Source of the DNA: Chalara sp. BL73
Taxonomy: Eukaryota; Ascomycota; Leotiomycetes; Helotiales
Reading direction: 5' to 3'
Assembly: GCA_918026815.1 (NCBI GenBank)
Contig: CAKJVC010000202.1
Coordinates: 186,001-250,000, forward strand
Length of the DNA: 64,000 bases
The translations under genes and the position numbers were made by a program. Positions 48,294 through 60,225 of this stretch are shown one piece after another. Within the stretch, counting starts at the first letter, position 1; each line of letters begins with the position of its first letter. Below the pieces are notes generated by a model, which saw only the letters and a program-made list of their open reading frames with translations, was not told the origin of the DNA and searched no databases.

Positions 48294-50658
48294 ATGGGGG
48301 ATGTCAAAAGTAGCGAGACGGATTATGCGTCCAATGAGAAGGCACCGGGATACGAAGCACGAGCTGGGAGCGAAGAACTACTCATTCATGAGAATGTAGA
48401 CGACCTCCAGAGACGGCTAAGGTAAGTCTAGTCTTCTCGCAATAACATGACGTTGACATGCGGCCAGTGGGCGCCAGATCCAGATGATTACAATTGGAGG
48501 GTCAATTGGGACCGCGCTATTTGTTTCGATTGGGACTGGCTTAACGCAAGGAGGACCAGGCTCCCTTCTCATCGGATTCATCATGTACTGCTGCTTCCTG
48601 GCCACAGTAAATAATTGCATGGCCGAAATGGCAGTTTTTATGCCAGTCAGTGGATCCTTTGTTCGCATGGGCAGTAAATGGGTCGATGAAGCTTTTGGCT
48701 TCATGCTTGGCTGGAACTTCTTCTTATATGGCAAGTTGCGTTATTATTAAGTTTAACCGTACAACTAATATTTTGTGTAGAGGCTGTCCTTATTCCATGG
48801 GAAATCAGTGCGCTCAACTTGGTCCTAACGTTCTGGAGGGATGATATTCCTTTAGCAGCAGTTTGCGCTGGATGTATTGTGCTTTATGGGTACGAATAAT
48901 GTTCGTCCAGGCAGTTTGAAAACTGACATGTATACCAGAATCATCAACCTTTTCGCAGTAAAATGGTATGGAGAGAGCGAATTCTGGTTATCGAGGTAAG
49001 CTCGCACAAATTTTATTGGAATTTCACCTGCTGATTTAGCACAGTGGCAAAGTTATCCTAATCTTGATGTTATTCTGCTTCACTTTCATCACGATGGTTG
49101 GAGGCAACCCCAAGAAAGATGCATATGGTTTTAGACATTGGAGAGATCCTGTGAGACCAGCATAGATAGCATATTGATGAGCTTCCCACTAATTTATCCC
49201 CAAGGGCGCTTTCGCAGAATATCATTCAACTGGAGATCTCGGTAGATTTGAAGGTTTCTTGGCTGCTTTGTGGAAAGCTGCGTGAGCTTAGTCCTGGATC
49301 TATTCGTTCTTGATAGCACTAACATATTAAGGAAGCTTCACCATAGTTGGCCCCGAATACAGTATGTAACTGCTTAAGCTATCTCTTACCAAGGATATCG
49401 AGTGTCCAAGCTTTTCCGAATACTACTATCCTCATGTAGTCAGTAAATACTAATTCGAGCCTCCATTAAGTTGCCATGATGGCAGGAGAGGCCACTTACC
49501 CACGCAAAAACCTGAAAAGAGCTTTCAAGACTATTTACCTCCGATTTGCAATCTTCTTCATTGGGGGAGCATTAGCTTGTGGCATTGTTAGTAAGTCAAT
49601 CTGCAGATAAATTACGTGATATTATTATCTATTTATCCTGCATGACATTTGTTTCGGAGTCTGTATGAATCCCACCACTGATTGCATACAAACAGTTCCA
49701 TATAATGATAAGAATCTCATCGACGCTTTAGAGTCGGATGGTGGCAGTACAGCAGCCTCGAGTCCGTATGTCATTGCAATGCAAAATTTGGGCATCGGCG
49801 TCCTTCCACATATCACGAATGCGTTGATGGTAACTAGTATCTTCTCCGCGGGCAATTCATATGTGTAAACCATCTTGCCTACTCATAACGAATTATTCAC
49901 TGCTAACCATATATAGCTACTGCGCATCTCGGACCCTATACGGACTATCTCTCGATGGGCATGCTCCAAAGTTTCTCCGAAAATGCACGAAGAATGGCGT
50001 GCCAGTCTGGTGCTTCTGCGTGACCATGATCTTTCCATTCCTCAGTTTCTTGGCAGTGGGAACGAGTTCCGGGCAGGTTATCACTTGGCTTGCAAATCTG
50101 ACACAAGCTTCGCAAATTATCGATTACATCTGCATGTGCATCATCTATATCTACTTCTACCGTGCACTTAAAGCTCAGGGCTTCGACAGAAAAGACCTTC
50201 CTGTAAGTGCTTCATTGCAGACTTTTCTTGAACAAATAGCTGATAATATTACCTAGTATGTTGGCTGGGCACAACCATACTGTGCCTGGTTTGGCCTAAC
50301 TACGATGTCGCTCACCGTCACATTCTACGGGTATACGACTTTCTTAAGGGGATGGTGGGATGTTGGGACATTCTTCTCGTATTATTTGATGGTTGGCGTT
50401 TGCCCAATCCTCTATTTGGGCTGGAAGCTTTTCAAGAGGTCAAAATTGGTGAAGTCTTCAGAGGCTGGTATGTATTGTTTATACAATGTACTTTATCATT
50501 GGAACATGGGAGCGCTAACAGGTCCGCTAGATCTTCTCTGGGAGAGACCAACAATCGATGCGTATGAGGAAGTTGTGAAAGAAACTCATATGACGTTCTG
50601 GCAAGAAGTCGGCCAGATGAGTGGTCTTGGAAAGAAGAAGACAGAACATGTTGCATAA
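48294..50658 (+). CDS. Amino-acid permease, APC/YAT family
   Basis: Plasma-membrane amino-acid transporter with about twelve helices. The cytosolic N-terminus starts MGDVKSSETDYASNEK at 48294 and leads through LQRRLSGRQIQMITIGGSIGTALFVSIGTG, the family's first-helix signature. Next come GGPGSLLIGFIMY, AEMAVFMPVSGSFVRMG, GFMLGWNFFLYEAVLIPWEI, INLFAVKWYGESEFWL, VGGNPKKDAYGFRHWRDPGAF, EATYPRKNLKRAFKT, FSAGNSYVY-type sequence and ASRTLYGLSLDGHAPKF. The end is a soluble tail, KKKTEHVA. There are ten or more exons. The intron after FFLY uses a GCAAGT donor (GC-AG). Overall resemblance is to dicarboxylic-amino-acid permease-like members, but the substrate is not determined by what I can see. Confidence 0.87.
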
Positions 50659-53200
50659 GTGCAGGTGTTCTTTTGTCCTTATTCTTGTTGAGAAGCGACA
50701 TCAAGCATATCGGATTTTAGCTGTCGTCTTGCATGGGATACTTCAAAAGATGACTTTTTTTTTTAGCATCATCTAGTCAATAATCACAGGAAGATGCTCT
50801 GGACATGCTCTAATGCTCAAAGGAAATGTGAAAAGTGTTATTCCTAATTGTAGCCTTCCAAAATATTTTTGAGCTGTCCGAGTTCGGACAGCTAAACCAA
50901 AGGCAATCATACTAATCAAGCTGGCTCTAATGTATTTGAGCTCAGGTAAATAGCGATAGTCATGCTAGAACCCCTGGTAGGTATTCTGTGCACTTTATGA
51001 CTCCCACACATTACCAAGGAAGTGACCTATCATAGCAGCTAGACACTCCTTGGAAGTTTAACATGGCGAGTCTAGTCCAAAAACATGCTATCGGCTATGG
51101 TAAGAGAGTCTCCTGAGGTTGTTCAACAACATTAATCAACCCTTGCTGGTTATCAATTACACTGTCGACCCATTGCACATAACAATATTCAGCACACTGC
51201 TATAATACAGCTCACGTTCCCATACACCAAGTTATCGGATGTCAAATTGCCCAATCAGCATACATACAGGAGCCCAGAGAACTAACTATAGGCTCAGAAC
51301 AGAAAAAGATGGACAAAGAGCACGCCGACTATACGCAGAAAAGTGTATAGTTTCCAACACAAGCCGTCCAAAGACTGGTGGCCTGAGTATGTTTGGCAGA
51401 TATCTCCATCAAACATACTCTCAGCGCTGTCCTTCGCGGATCCCTTTATGCTCATTCGGCTGTTTGACAGGACTACGATGTATCACCTCGTCTGGATCAG
51501 AATACTCCTTGCAGGCAGAATATCAGCCGTCGACTCCTCCACATTCATTGACGAGATACACTAATTACTTTGAAAATCAGCAAGGAGCTGGAGCCTTGGA
51601 TCAGCAGAATCATCAATTTCATATACGATATGAAGATCTACTCAAAGCTCGACCCTGACTTAGCTTACCTTCCAAGTATGGTCCACTGTCTTCTTCCATA
51701 ATCTTCTTCATTCGCACAAAGTTGGACTTGGGACTTCCTCCTTTTCTCCTCAATCAGTTGTATGTGTCGTGGTTGGCTGCAGCTGCACTTCGTATACAAA
51801 ACTCAGACTTGGTTGATCATGAAGTCTTAATGCTTGGAGATTGGCGAATGAGGATGCTGTGCCTCAATTTAGCAGCTCCAAGCATTCAAGGTTCTTTAGA
51901 TTTCTTAGTCAGGGCGGCCAAGCAACATTTTTAGCCGCTAAGCACTTTATTTGGACCTGGAAACGCCGATGTGTGAATACCTATGATAAGAATGATCAAA
52001 GACGCTTCGCATTTATAGAAATTGCATTGTACAGTTTTAAGCCGTGATATGGTGGCGAAAGACACAATAAAACCTTTATACGGCGGCTCAACTGATGCAG
52101 AAAGAGGCGGATATTAAGAAACCTGGATTGACTTACACCACGATATCAAAATAGAAATCTGTGCGTCGGGTAGGATCATGATGTGACTATGTTGGAAGCA
52201 TGTAACGCCTAATACGGTAGCCGCTGACTGAGGATCAACATTTCGACCTTTTGATTGCACAAACGCCTGCCAGCGCTGGTTCAACGATAAATTGGCCCAA
52301 GCCTATCCAGAGACATTGACGAACACGAGCTTGCTTGGAAGCAATCCTCATACTTTGCTCTGGGGGCGCATAGATCAACTCACTAGAGACGTTCTCGGCT
52401 TACGAAGTCTCATTTTGGGAGACGCGGTCCATGAAACTCAAGAAAGCTCTCGCATTTACATTGCCATCGCATACATACGTAACCGTCAAGATAGCTTTGC
52501 CATCTCATCACCAACATTCAATGTGAAATTTCTAGCCACACAGTGGTCCAATGAGGCTGTGGGGTCAGGGTTACGCACTCTTTCATCTCAGTTCAAGGCC
52601 AGAGGGGTGGTTGGCGTCCGCCGAAATTACCTTCTTGGTTGCAAGGCCGAGAGGGTGTCCACCGTTGCTCGGCGGCACAGGCCACCAAGAGGGCCTCTTT
52701 TTTCATGCTGTGATACACTGATATGATGTTTAAATTTAGAGCTCTGTAGCGACGAAAGATGGTGAGGATGAAAGCCAACCGTCAAGATGTCTGCACAGCT
52801 GTTGAGAATTCGCCGTTAATCATCAACTTCTTGCCGGAGAGCAGCACAAAATCGCCGGGAATTATTATGACCATGGTTGTTGACCTCTGAGATTGATATT
52901 ATCCACTGCCAATTCTGGTTCCAAATTACTCCAAGATTGCCAACGCCGCTCCGCATCAGCTACCGAAGTTGAGAAATCAGGCTTCGCAAGCACTGAGTGA
53001 CACCCTAAAAAAGGCGCCAAATTGCACCCTGATTAGTGTTATCCCCCCTACGGCGGGCTGTCTCAAGTGTATGGCCCCGGTTCCAATTTTGTTCCCTTGG
53101 GTTGGCGTCTCCCCCCCCTCTGTGGCACGCTACTGGTGCAATCCCCCCCTAAAGTCCCCAACACTACTGTCAGGTACAGCGCTCTCTTAAGGATCCGCCG
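50659..53200. other. 2.5 kb gene-poor stretch
   Basis: Several open frames of 60-145 codons occur (for example 52292-52726, plus), but none shows a domain, a splice chain or consistent coding character. I see nothing I can support. Confidence 0.5.
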
Positions 53201-53780
53201 AAGCCAAGCCTCCACTCACTAACCCCCAGTCAGGTTTAGATCTCCTCCTCTTCCCCCTCCCCCCCTGCAAGTCCAATCGTTCGTCCTTTCTCTACTTGTT
53301 TCGTTCATTTCGTCTCCTTTCCCACCACCACCTCTACCATCACCATCCCCATCATCTGGAGTTCGTCTCACGATCACGATCTTTTTTTTCCTGCAATATT
53401 CCATCCCAACTCTGAGGGTTTCGACTCTCTACCACATTCATTTGGAACAGCAACTTAATTGTCGACCTATCGAAGGATCATTTCAAAAAACCGCCTCATC
53501 CCCTAATCAACATCCTCCTTTGATAACCCTTCATTCGGTATTGGGATTCCAGAGGACGTCTACCTGAAAGCACAGGTAAGGAAATGATCGAGCCTGCATC
53601 AGAACCTCGATTGCACAAGAGAAACATTGGCGAGAAGAAAACTAATACTAAGCTTCAGTTTCCTTCACGGCGCGTTGGTTACCCTTTTAGGCACAATCAT
53701 CCTCGCCAACTATCTAGACCCTAAACCATCGTCCAACCAAGTGTTTAGTCTATTCATATTCACGGATTCGCTTCTTCATA
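53201..53780 (+). promoter_or_regulatory. Pyrimidine-rich leader of the SUN gene, possible 5' UTR intron
   Basis: The plus strand from about 53220 to 53400 is strongly C/T-rich, typical of promoters and leaders of highly expressed filamentous-fungal genes. A consensus donor CAG|GTAAG occurs at 53575-53580, about 200 bases before the ATG, suggesting a leader intron; the acceptor is not fixed. Confidence 0.4.
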
Positions 53781-55138
53781 ATGAAGTTTTCAAGTATTGC
53801 CCTTTTGGGTGCAAGCACTCTTGTCGCTGCCCAGCCTCATGTACATAAACATGCTGCCCATCACCATATCGCCCGCCACGCCTCGCCAATTGAGGTCCGC
53901 GACGTTACCGTTGTCACCGAGACAGCACCTGGTCCAGTTGAAACTATATACGAATTAAATGGCAAGAATATCCCCTACGCCGACGTGGAGGCAGGACTTC
54001 GCAGTGGTCGCTATGTTCTAGTTGGAGGCGCTATTTCAAGCGCTGTCCCAACGACTTCTGCAACCCCGACTCCATCGAAGAGTGTGGCCGTGTTCTTCGA
54101 GAAGAAGCCTACTACCTCCTCCACACCAGAACCAGTCACTCCAACGCCTGAGCCAACTACCAGCTCTACGCCAGCGCCTGTTGCGTCTACAAGCGCTGCG
54201 GCAACCTCCTCCGACTCTAGCTCTAGTGGTGGAGATGTCACGAAGAAGTTCGAGAGCGGCACGATTGATTGCTCTGTGTTCCCGTCCGCGTATGGAGCCG
54301 TCCCTGCATCGTATCTTAACCTTGGTGGATGGACTGGAATTCAAAGGGTTCCTGGCTTCAGTTTCGGTATCAGCACAGTCATTAGCACAATTGACACCGC
54401 TATCAGTGGAGAATCTTGTACCAAGAATTCTTTCTGCTCATACCAGTGTCCCGCAGGCTACCAAAAGTCTCAATGGCCTGAAGCACAAGGCGCTACCGGC
54501 CAGTCAATTGGAGGACTGTATTGCAATAGTGCTGGAAAGCTTGTGCTTACAAATACCGACTATGATGTGCTATGTATCCAAGGTACCGGAGGTGTTACAG
54601 TCAAGAATGAGATCAGCGACAAAGCTTGCATCTGTCGTACCGATTACCCAGGTACTGAATCTGAGACTGTTGCTTTGGAGACCAAGCCTGGCCAAGAGTA
54701 TCCATTGACCTGCCCTGATGCACTTACTTATTACCAATGGCAAGGTTCTCACACTTCCGCCCAGTATTATATCAACCCATCTGGTGCCGGTCCAGATTCC
54801 GCATGCACCTGGAACTCGCCAGGCTCCAATCTAGGCAACTATTCTCCTCTCAATGCCGGTGTTGGTAGGGGTACTGACGGTGTTACTTACATCTCCCTGT
54901 TCTACAATCACCCCTCAAACACCGATGGAAAGCTTGACTTTGATGTCAAGATTGTTGGTGGCAATGGAGACTGCAAATACATCGATGGCATTTTCTACAG
55001 TAATGGTGAGGTATCGGCAACAGGGTGCACAGTAAGTTTCAAATGCCGCTCAAGCGCCACGAGTTTCCTATTAACTTGCTACAGGTCGGTATTGCTGCTG
55101 GTCAAGAGGGATCTTTTGTCTTCTACCACGCCTCATAA
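53781..55138 (+). CDS. SUN-family secreted cell-wall protein (GH132)
   Basis: Secreted protein of the fungal SUN family (yeast Sim1/Sun4/Uth1/Nca3), placed in GH132 and involved in beta-glucan remodelling and septation. Exons 53781-55031 and 55085-55138 give 434 residues. A signal peptide (MKFSSIALLGASTLVAAQ) is followed by a His-rich segment, a Ser/Thr/Pro linker at about residues 80-150 and the conserved cysteine-rich SUN domain. That domain reads FESGTIDCSVFPSAYGAV, LNLGGWTGIQ, CTKNSFCSYQCPAGYQKSQWP, GQSIGGLYCNSAGKL, SACTWNSPGSNLGNYSPLNAG and GDCKYIDGIFYSNG. After splicing, the tail reads VGIAAGQEGSFVFYHAS. Reading through the intron instead would give an unrelated longer tail, so the spliced end is preferred. 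Confidence 0.93.
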
Positions 55139-56224
55139 GCCCTCGGGCATCCTTTTCAGTCAGAAGCCGATTGTCAAATACCTACATTAGTCTCTCCCGC
55201 AAGTACCACCACTGTTCTTTTCGCACTTGCCTAAGAATACCTTAACCTTCACGATTCGGCTCTTTGCGCAATGCTGGTTGTTAATATTACTTGCCAGAAG
55301 TTCTTCGGTCCTCCTTCTGGTTTGCAGCATCATTTGGGCCATTTCTTCTCCTATGTATTCAATGTTTGTTAATGTCTGTTAAATCATGGCGAGGCAATAA
55401 GGCCCTAAGGATTCGGTGTCTCCGTGTGCATAGGCGGTGGTTGTGCAGTTTACTTGCTTGCGTGGCAATGGCTTTCTGAACAGAAAAGTGTTTTTGGGAT
55501 GGCCCTGTGACCACTATGCTGTGCTGGCCAGGAAACACGCGTATCGCTCATATCTCGTACCATTGGAGCTGTCTTGGTGATATCCTGAGGTGATCATTCT
55601 TACGGCCACCCAAGCCGCTGGCGTCTTTACATATGTAGATTTGTTACCTCCTCATTCTGCTTGCGGTTGAGGGTCAAACAAGGGACACAGATATTGATTT
55701 GCTTGTGGCTGAAGAACTCCGTTGATATTGTAGTCAATAAATATGAAGAAAGACACTTGATCTGTCGTGCCACAGTATGACTCCTTGAGTGCAAAATTCG
55801 TCTTGACACCAACAGACCTGTGGATCAAAGCTTGCTTACAAATAGTACTTTGTATATGAAAGAGCTGGAAGGCAAAGCAGAGACTACACAATAAACTATC
55901 TTCCCCACGAGGCCAAGTTATACGTGCAATGACGTTGTGCTTGACGATTCTAATGATTAAGTCATTGACCAATGGAGATTATCTACTGCACAAACCTCTT
56001 GGCTAGAACCAAAGATAAAGTTCTTACGCACCTAGACCCTGAAGCCTGGCCATTCTTCGGTTCCATTTCCCCACGTTTCCGCCCCTTGACAGGGCCTTGT
56101 GATTGCGTCTTACCATCTTAAAAATTCGCCATTGTAAGCCTTGAACCAACAAAGACTCCGGTGCACCAATCTGAGCCTTTGGACATGATGTTAGGCTAGG
56201 CTGGGCATTCCCCGTGCTGTTGAT
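55139..56224. other. 1.1 kb intergenic, no gene seen
   Basis: Between the SUN gene and the DUF202 gene. No supported frame. Confidence 0.55.
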
Positions 56225-57259
56225 ATGTCTTCTAGTACGACGCAAGCATGCGCTCCTCCTGGTGCTGCTCCTTCATCCTTAGGTGAGCATTCGAATGCGA
56301 CGCAAGAGCACGCTCCGAATATAGCAAAACCGCGACGAACGGGGGATAGCAAGAGGAGCGAGAGGATTGAGAGTATACTGGAAGAGGCGAGGCGCCGGCG
56401 GACTACCACTGTCACTGGTGCTGCGCCTGACACTGCGACTCATTCTGCGATTTCGTCTGCGATGGGAGGATCTCATTCGACCGATTCTGCGCCTGCAAGT
56501 CCGCGCGCGGCACTATTACATGGGGAGAGCAGTGCAGATGAAGAGACGAGTTTTGTACGGAGTAAAAAGAGAGATAATGCGGGGAGTTATCAGGGCACAA
56601 GTATGAGGGCAGAGAGGCAAGGTCAGAGTCCAGGTTCGAGGAATGGTGATAATAGTGCGAGAAGGAATGCGAATAGGGAGGGGGAGGAGAACGTGAATGA
56701 GGAGATTGCTGATGAGCAAGAGAGTTGGTGGCAGAAGATAATTGCTGAGTACGGAAGCATTGAGCTCGAGAATAAAGGGAGTGTTGCGAGGGATCATTTG
56801 GCGCTTGGTTTGTTTTCTATATCTTGTTGAAAAGGGAGGGACACTGATTTGATGAGAACAGAGAGGACGTTCCTCGCATGGTTACGCACCAGTCTTGCAT
56901 TTGCAAGTATAGGCATCGCTATCACTCAGCTGTACATTCCCGCAACCCCTCTTCTTCCCTATACAGGCTAACCCAAGCACAGCTTCCGCCTTAACACAAC
57001 CACCGCGGCCAATGGTGGAGATCCATATAAGCATTTGCGACAGTTGGGGAAGCCACTAGGCTCGACATTTCTGGGAATCAGCATCGTAATTCTGTTCGTG
57101 GGCTTTCATCGATATTTCGAAGGGCAGCATTGGATCATCAGGGGCAAGTTCCCGGCTAGTCGAGGAAGCATCGCGTTGGTTGCCGCGATTACACTTATGT
57201 TAATGATTACGAGTCTTATTGTGGTGGTTGTGGTTGGGCCAGGAAGCTTTGAGAAGTGA
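56225..57259 (+). CDS. DUF202-domain membrane protein
   Basis: Small integral membrane protein of the DUF202 (YidH-like) family, related to the membrane domain of the vacuolar transporter chaperone subunits. Three exons (56225-56807, 56862-56931, 56983-57259) join in phase to 309 residues. The first ~180 residues are disordered and rich in Ser, Arg and Glu. The domain begins at the first splice junction with the diagnostic LALERTFLAWLRTSLAFASIG, then ITQLFRLN. Two more hydrophobic segments follow (STFLGISIVILFVGFHRYF and ALVAAITLMLMITSLIVVVVV), giving three membrane helices. The conserved signature exists only after splicing, which supports the intron. The exact role in filamentous fungi is unknown. 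Confidence 0.88.
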
Positions 57260-57557
57260 GGGAACACAGAATAAACGTGTGTCACTTTTGGAGGGGCATA
57301 GCATGGCGTTTGGAGGTGTGCTAAGGGAACAAGCATAACAGTGTGATTATATAGCTCTTGGTATCAAGATAGGAACATATATATCTCGTGGCATGTAGCC
57401 ATTACCAAAATCCACAAATTTCAATGTTCAGACCACACCTAAATTCGCTCATAAAATTTTTGTCGTTTTCACGTGCATGACGTGACAATAAGCAAAAAAG
57501 GTTTTCCTGAATTAATTCACACTTCAGGAATCAGAAATCATCAAGTTTTTCGGAGTA
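57260..57557. other. Short intergenic spacer
   Basis: About 300 bases between the DUF202 gene and the helicase, AT-rich; presumably the helicase promoter. Confidence 0.5.
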
Positions 57558-60225
57558 ATGCTGGAAAGGATGACGTCCAAAGCAGTTGACATCCCCGCGT
57601 TCGCAGCGACCCAGCTCGTCCTCCTCGAAGCAGAACTGCAATCCGAGCTCGCGGAAACCTCGTCACTAATCTCAAACACGTCACCGACAGCGCTCCAGCG
57701 CGCAGGCGTCGCCATCACCAACCTCACGCTCGCCTCGCAGCGCACTGGGCTGGGTGGGAAGACCGTCGTGGAGTTGGGCCCCGATAGCGCTACAAGCAAC
57801 GGTATTACATTTCTTTCCGGCTCCTTTTCGGTTTGGAGATGTAGTTTCCTTTCTAGTTTCTTTTTGTTGCCTCTTTTTGAGAGGGGGGGGGGGGGGGGGG
57901 GGGCTGATAGGGATGGCTAACACAAAGACTAGGTGAAGGCGAGTTGCTGGAGCATGGTGTTCGCACCGGTGATATCGTTATTCTGAGCGAGCAGCCCGCC
58001 GGTAGCGCGAAGAAGCGTGAGGTTAAAGAGTTGGAGGCGAAGGGGAGCCGGGGCGTGGTTACGAGGGTGGGGAGGGGTGCGGTTTGGGTTGCGCTTGATG
58101 GCGAGGAGGATGATGTGGTGGGAAGCAAGAGGTTGTGGCTGGTCAAGTTGGCTAACGATGTTACCTACAAACGGTTTGCCTCTTTTCTTCTCCGTAATTT
58201 TAGGTACCAGTGGGGGTTTTGCTGATGGCAAATAGGATGAATCAGACGATGGGGAGGCTGCAGAAGATGAAGGAGGATGAATATTCGTCATTTGTGAGGG
58301 TGCTGTTTGGATTGAGCAGTGTCACGCCAGTGGCAGAAGATGATAGCGCTGGTCAGGTGGAGTGGATTGATCCCAGTTTGAATGAGAGTCAGAAGGATGC
58401 GATTCGATTTGCTTTAGAGTCGAGAGAAGTGGCTTTGATCCATGGCCCCCCCGGAGTGAGTTTTCTTGGTCATTTGGTTGGATGTAAGAACTAACACGAG
58501 ACTTCAGACTGGCAAGACACATACCTTGATCGAGCTTATCCTTCAGATGTTGAAGAAGGATCTCCGGGTCCTAGTTTGCGGACCTTCGAACATCTCTGTC
58601 GATAACATCGTTGAACGGCTTGCTCCCCATAAGATTCCAATGTAAGCTACAGTCCCTTACCTTTGACACCTTGCTGTAACCATGCCCACAAACTCATTCA
58701 GTGTTCGGCTTGGCCACCCTGCAAGACTGCTCCCGTCAGTCCTTAATCACGCTTTAGATGTCCTCACGCAGACCTCTGATGCAGCAGCCATTGTTAAAGA
58801 TGTCAGAAAAGAGATGGACACCAAGCAAGCATCTATTCGAAAGACTAAGAGTAGCAGAGAGCGAAAAGCTATTTACGGAGATCTGAAGGAGCTGAGAAAG
58901 GAATTCAGAGAGAGGGAGAAGAAGTGCGTAGGAACGCTGATTGGAGGAAGTAAGGTAGTGCTTGCTACTCTTCATGGGGCTGGAGGTTTTCAGCTAAGAG
59001 ATGAGGATTTCGATGTTGTCATTATCGATGAGGCAAGTCAAGCACTAGAAGCACAGTGTTGGGTGCCTCTTCTCAAAGCCAAGAAGGTGGTTCTTGCTGG
59101 GGATCATCTTCAATTACCGCCAACGATCAAGTCCTTGAACTCTAAGACAAAGCCAAAGGAAAAGAAAGAAGATGGGGGACTAATCAAAGGCATGACTCTC
59201 GAAACGACCCTTTTTGATAGGTTACTCAAGATGCATGGACCCGGAATCAAGAGGATGCTCACTACACAATATCGTATGCATGAGAAGATTATGAGGTTCC
59301 CATCTGACGAGTTGTATGAATCAAAGCTACTCGCTGCTGAGGGAGTACAGGCACGTTTACTAAAGGATCTGCCCTATGAGGTAGATGAGACGGAAGACAC
59401 GATCGAATCTCTTATCTTCTTCGACACGCAAGGAGGTGACTTCCCAGAAAGGAGTGAAGATGAAGAAGTGGACAAGAGAGCTGGGAAAGGCATCATGGGA
59501 GAAAGCAAAAGCAACGAGATGGAAGCTGCCCTGGTCAAAATACATGTACAGAATCTCGCTGACGCAGGCGTAAAGCCCGAAGATATCGCAATTGGTGAGT
59601 TATACACTGTTCGTGGTCCTACAGCCGACCCTAATCTGATTTAGTGACCCCATATAACGCTCAGGTACAACTTGTCACCTGCCATAATGCACATCATATA
59701 ATATGGAGATGCTCATATGATATCAACACTTCTATAAAATGATCACAACTAACATTGTAACATCTAGCTCGCACTTGTTTCGCGATTACTGAAGGAAGCG
59801 TTCCCTGGTATTGAACTAGGAAGTGTAGACGGATTCCAAGGGAGAGAAAAAGAGGTCGTTATCGTGAGTCTCGTTCGGAGCAATAGCAAGCGCGAAGTCG
59901 GGTTTCTAGCCGAAAAACGAAGGCTGAACGGTACGCCTTTCACTCTCTCGAATACCTCGAAACAATCAAGCTAATCAGAAACAGTCGCTATGACGAGACC
60001 GCGACGTTCATTGATTATCATCGGTGATTCAGAAACAGTTGGAGCGTGAGTTCAGACCATTTTTCTACAAGAGTTGCATCCCCCCCTTCAAAAGCTGAGA
60101 CGCGGGCCGTGCTAATTCTCTCGTATGATCGCAGAGGAAGCAAATATCTGAAGCGTTGGATGGATTTTCTCGAGAACGAAGCCGACCTGCGATATCCTTC
60201 TGTCGCCTCGTTGAATGTGCAATAG
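57558..60225 (+). CDS. SF1B helicase, SMUBP2/Hcs1 type
   Basis: Upf1-like superfamily 1 helicase resembling IGHMBP2 and yeast/fission-yeast Hcs1 (DNA polymerase alpha-associated helicase A). The start is at 57558. Exons include 57558-57801, 57933-58173 and 58236 onward, with later introns interrupting [30 protein letters not shown] and [13 protein letters not shown]. Order of motifs: the beta-barrel-like region [35 protein letters not shown], Walker [25 protein letters not shown], Walker [61 protein letters not shown] and [16 protein letters not shown]. It ends [11 protein letters not shown], without the R3H or zinc-finger tail of animal SMUBP2, as in fungal members. Intron 1 holds a 21-base G tract. 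Confidence 0.9.
57883..57903 (+). repeat. 21-G tract inside helicase intron 1
   Basis: Twenty-one consecutive G, 29 bases before the exon 2 boundary at 57933. On the transcript this is a G run between the likely branch region and the acceptor. Confidence 0.9.

Noticed and set aside
52292..52726. 144-codon open frame, plus strand
   Set aside because: No recognisable motif, and no neighbouring exon; composition not distinct from surrounding intergenic DNA.
54022..54708. 228-codon frame overlapping the SUN gene
   Set aside because: Alternative frame of a Ser/Thr/Pro-rich coding region; the SUN frame explains the sequence.
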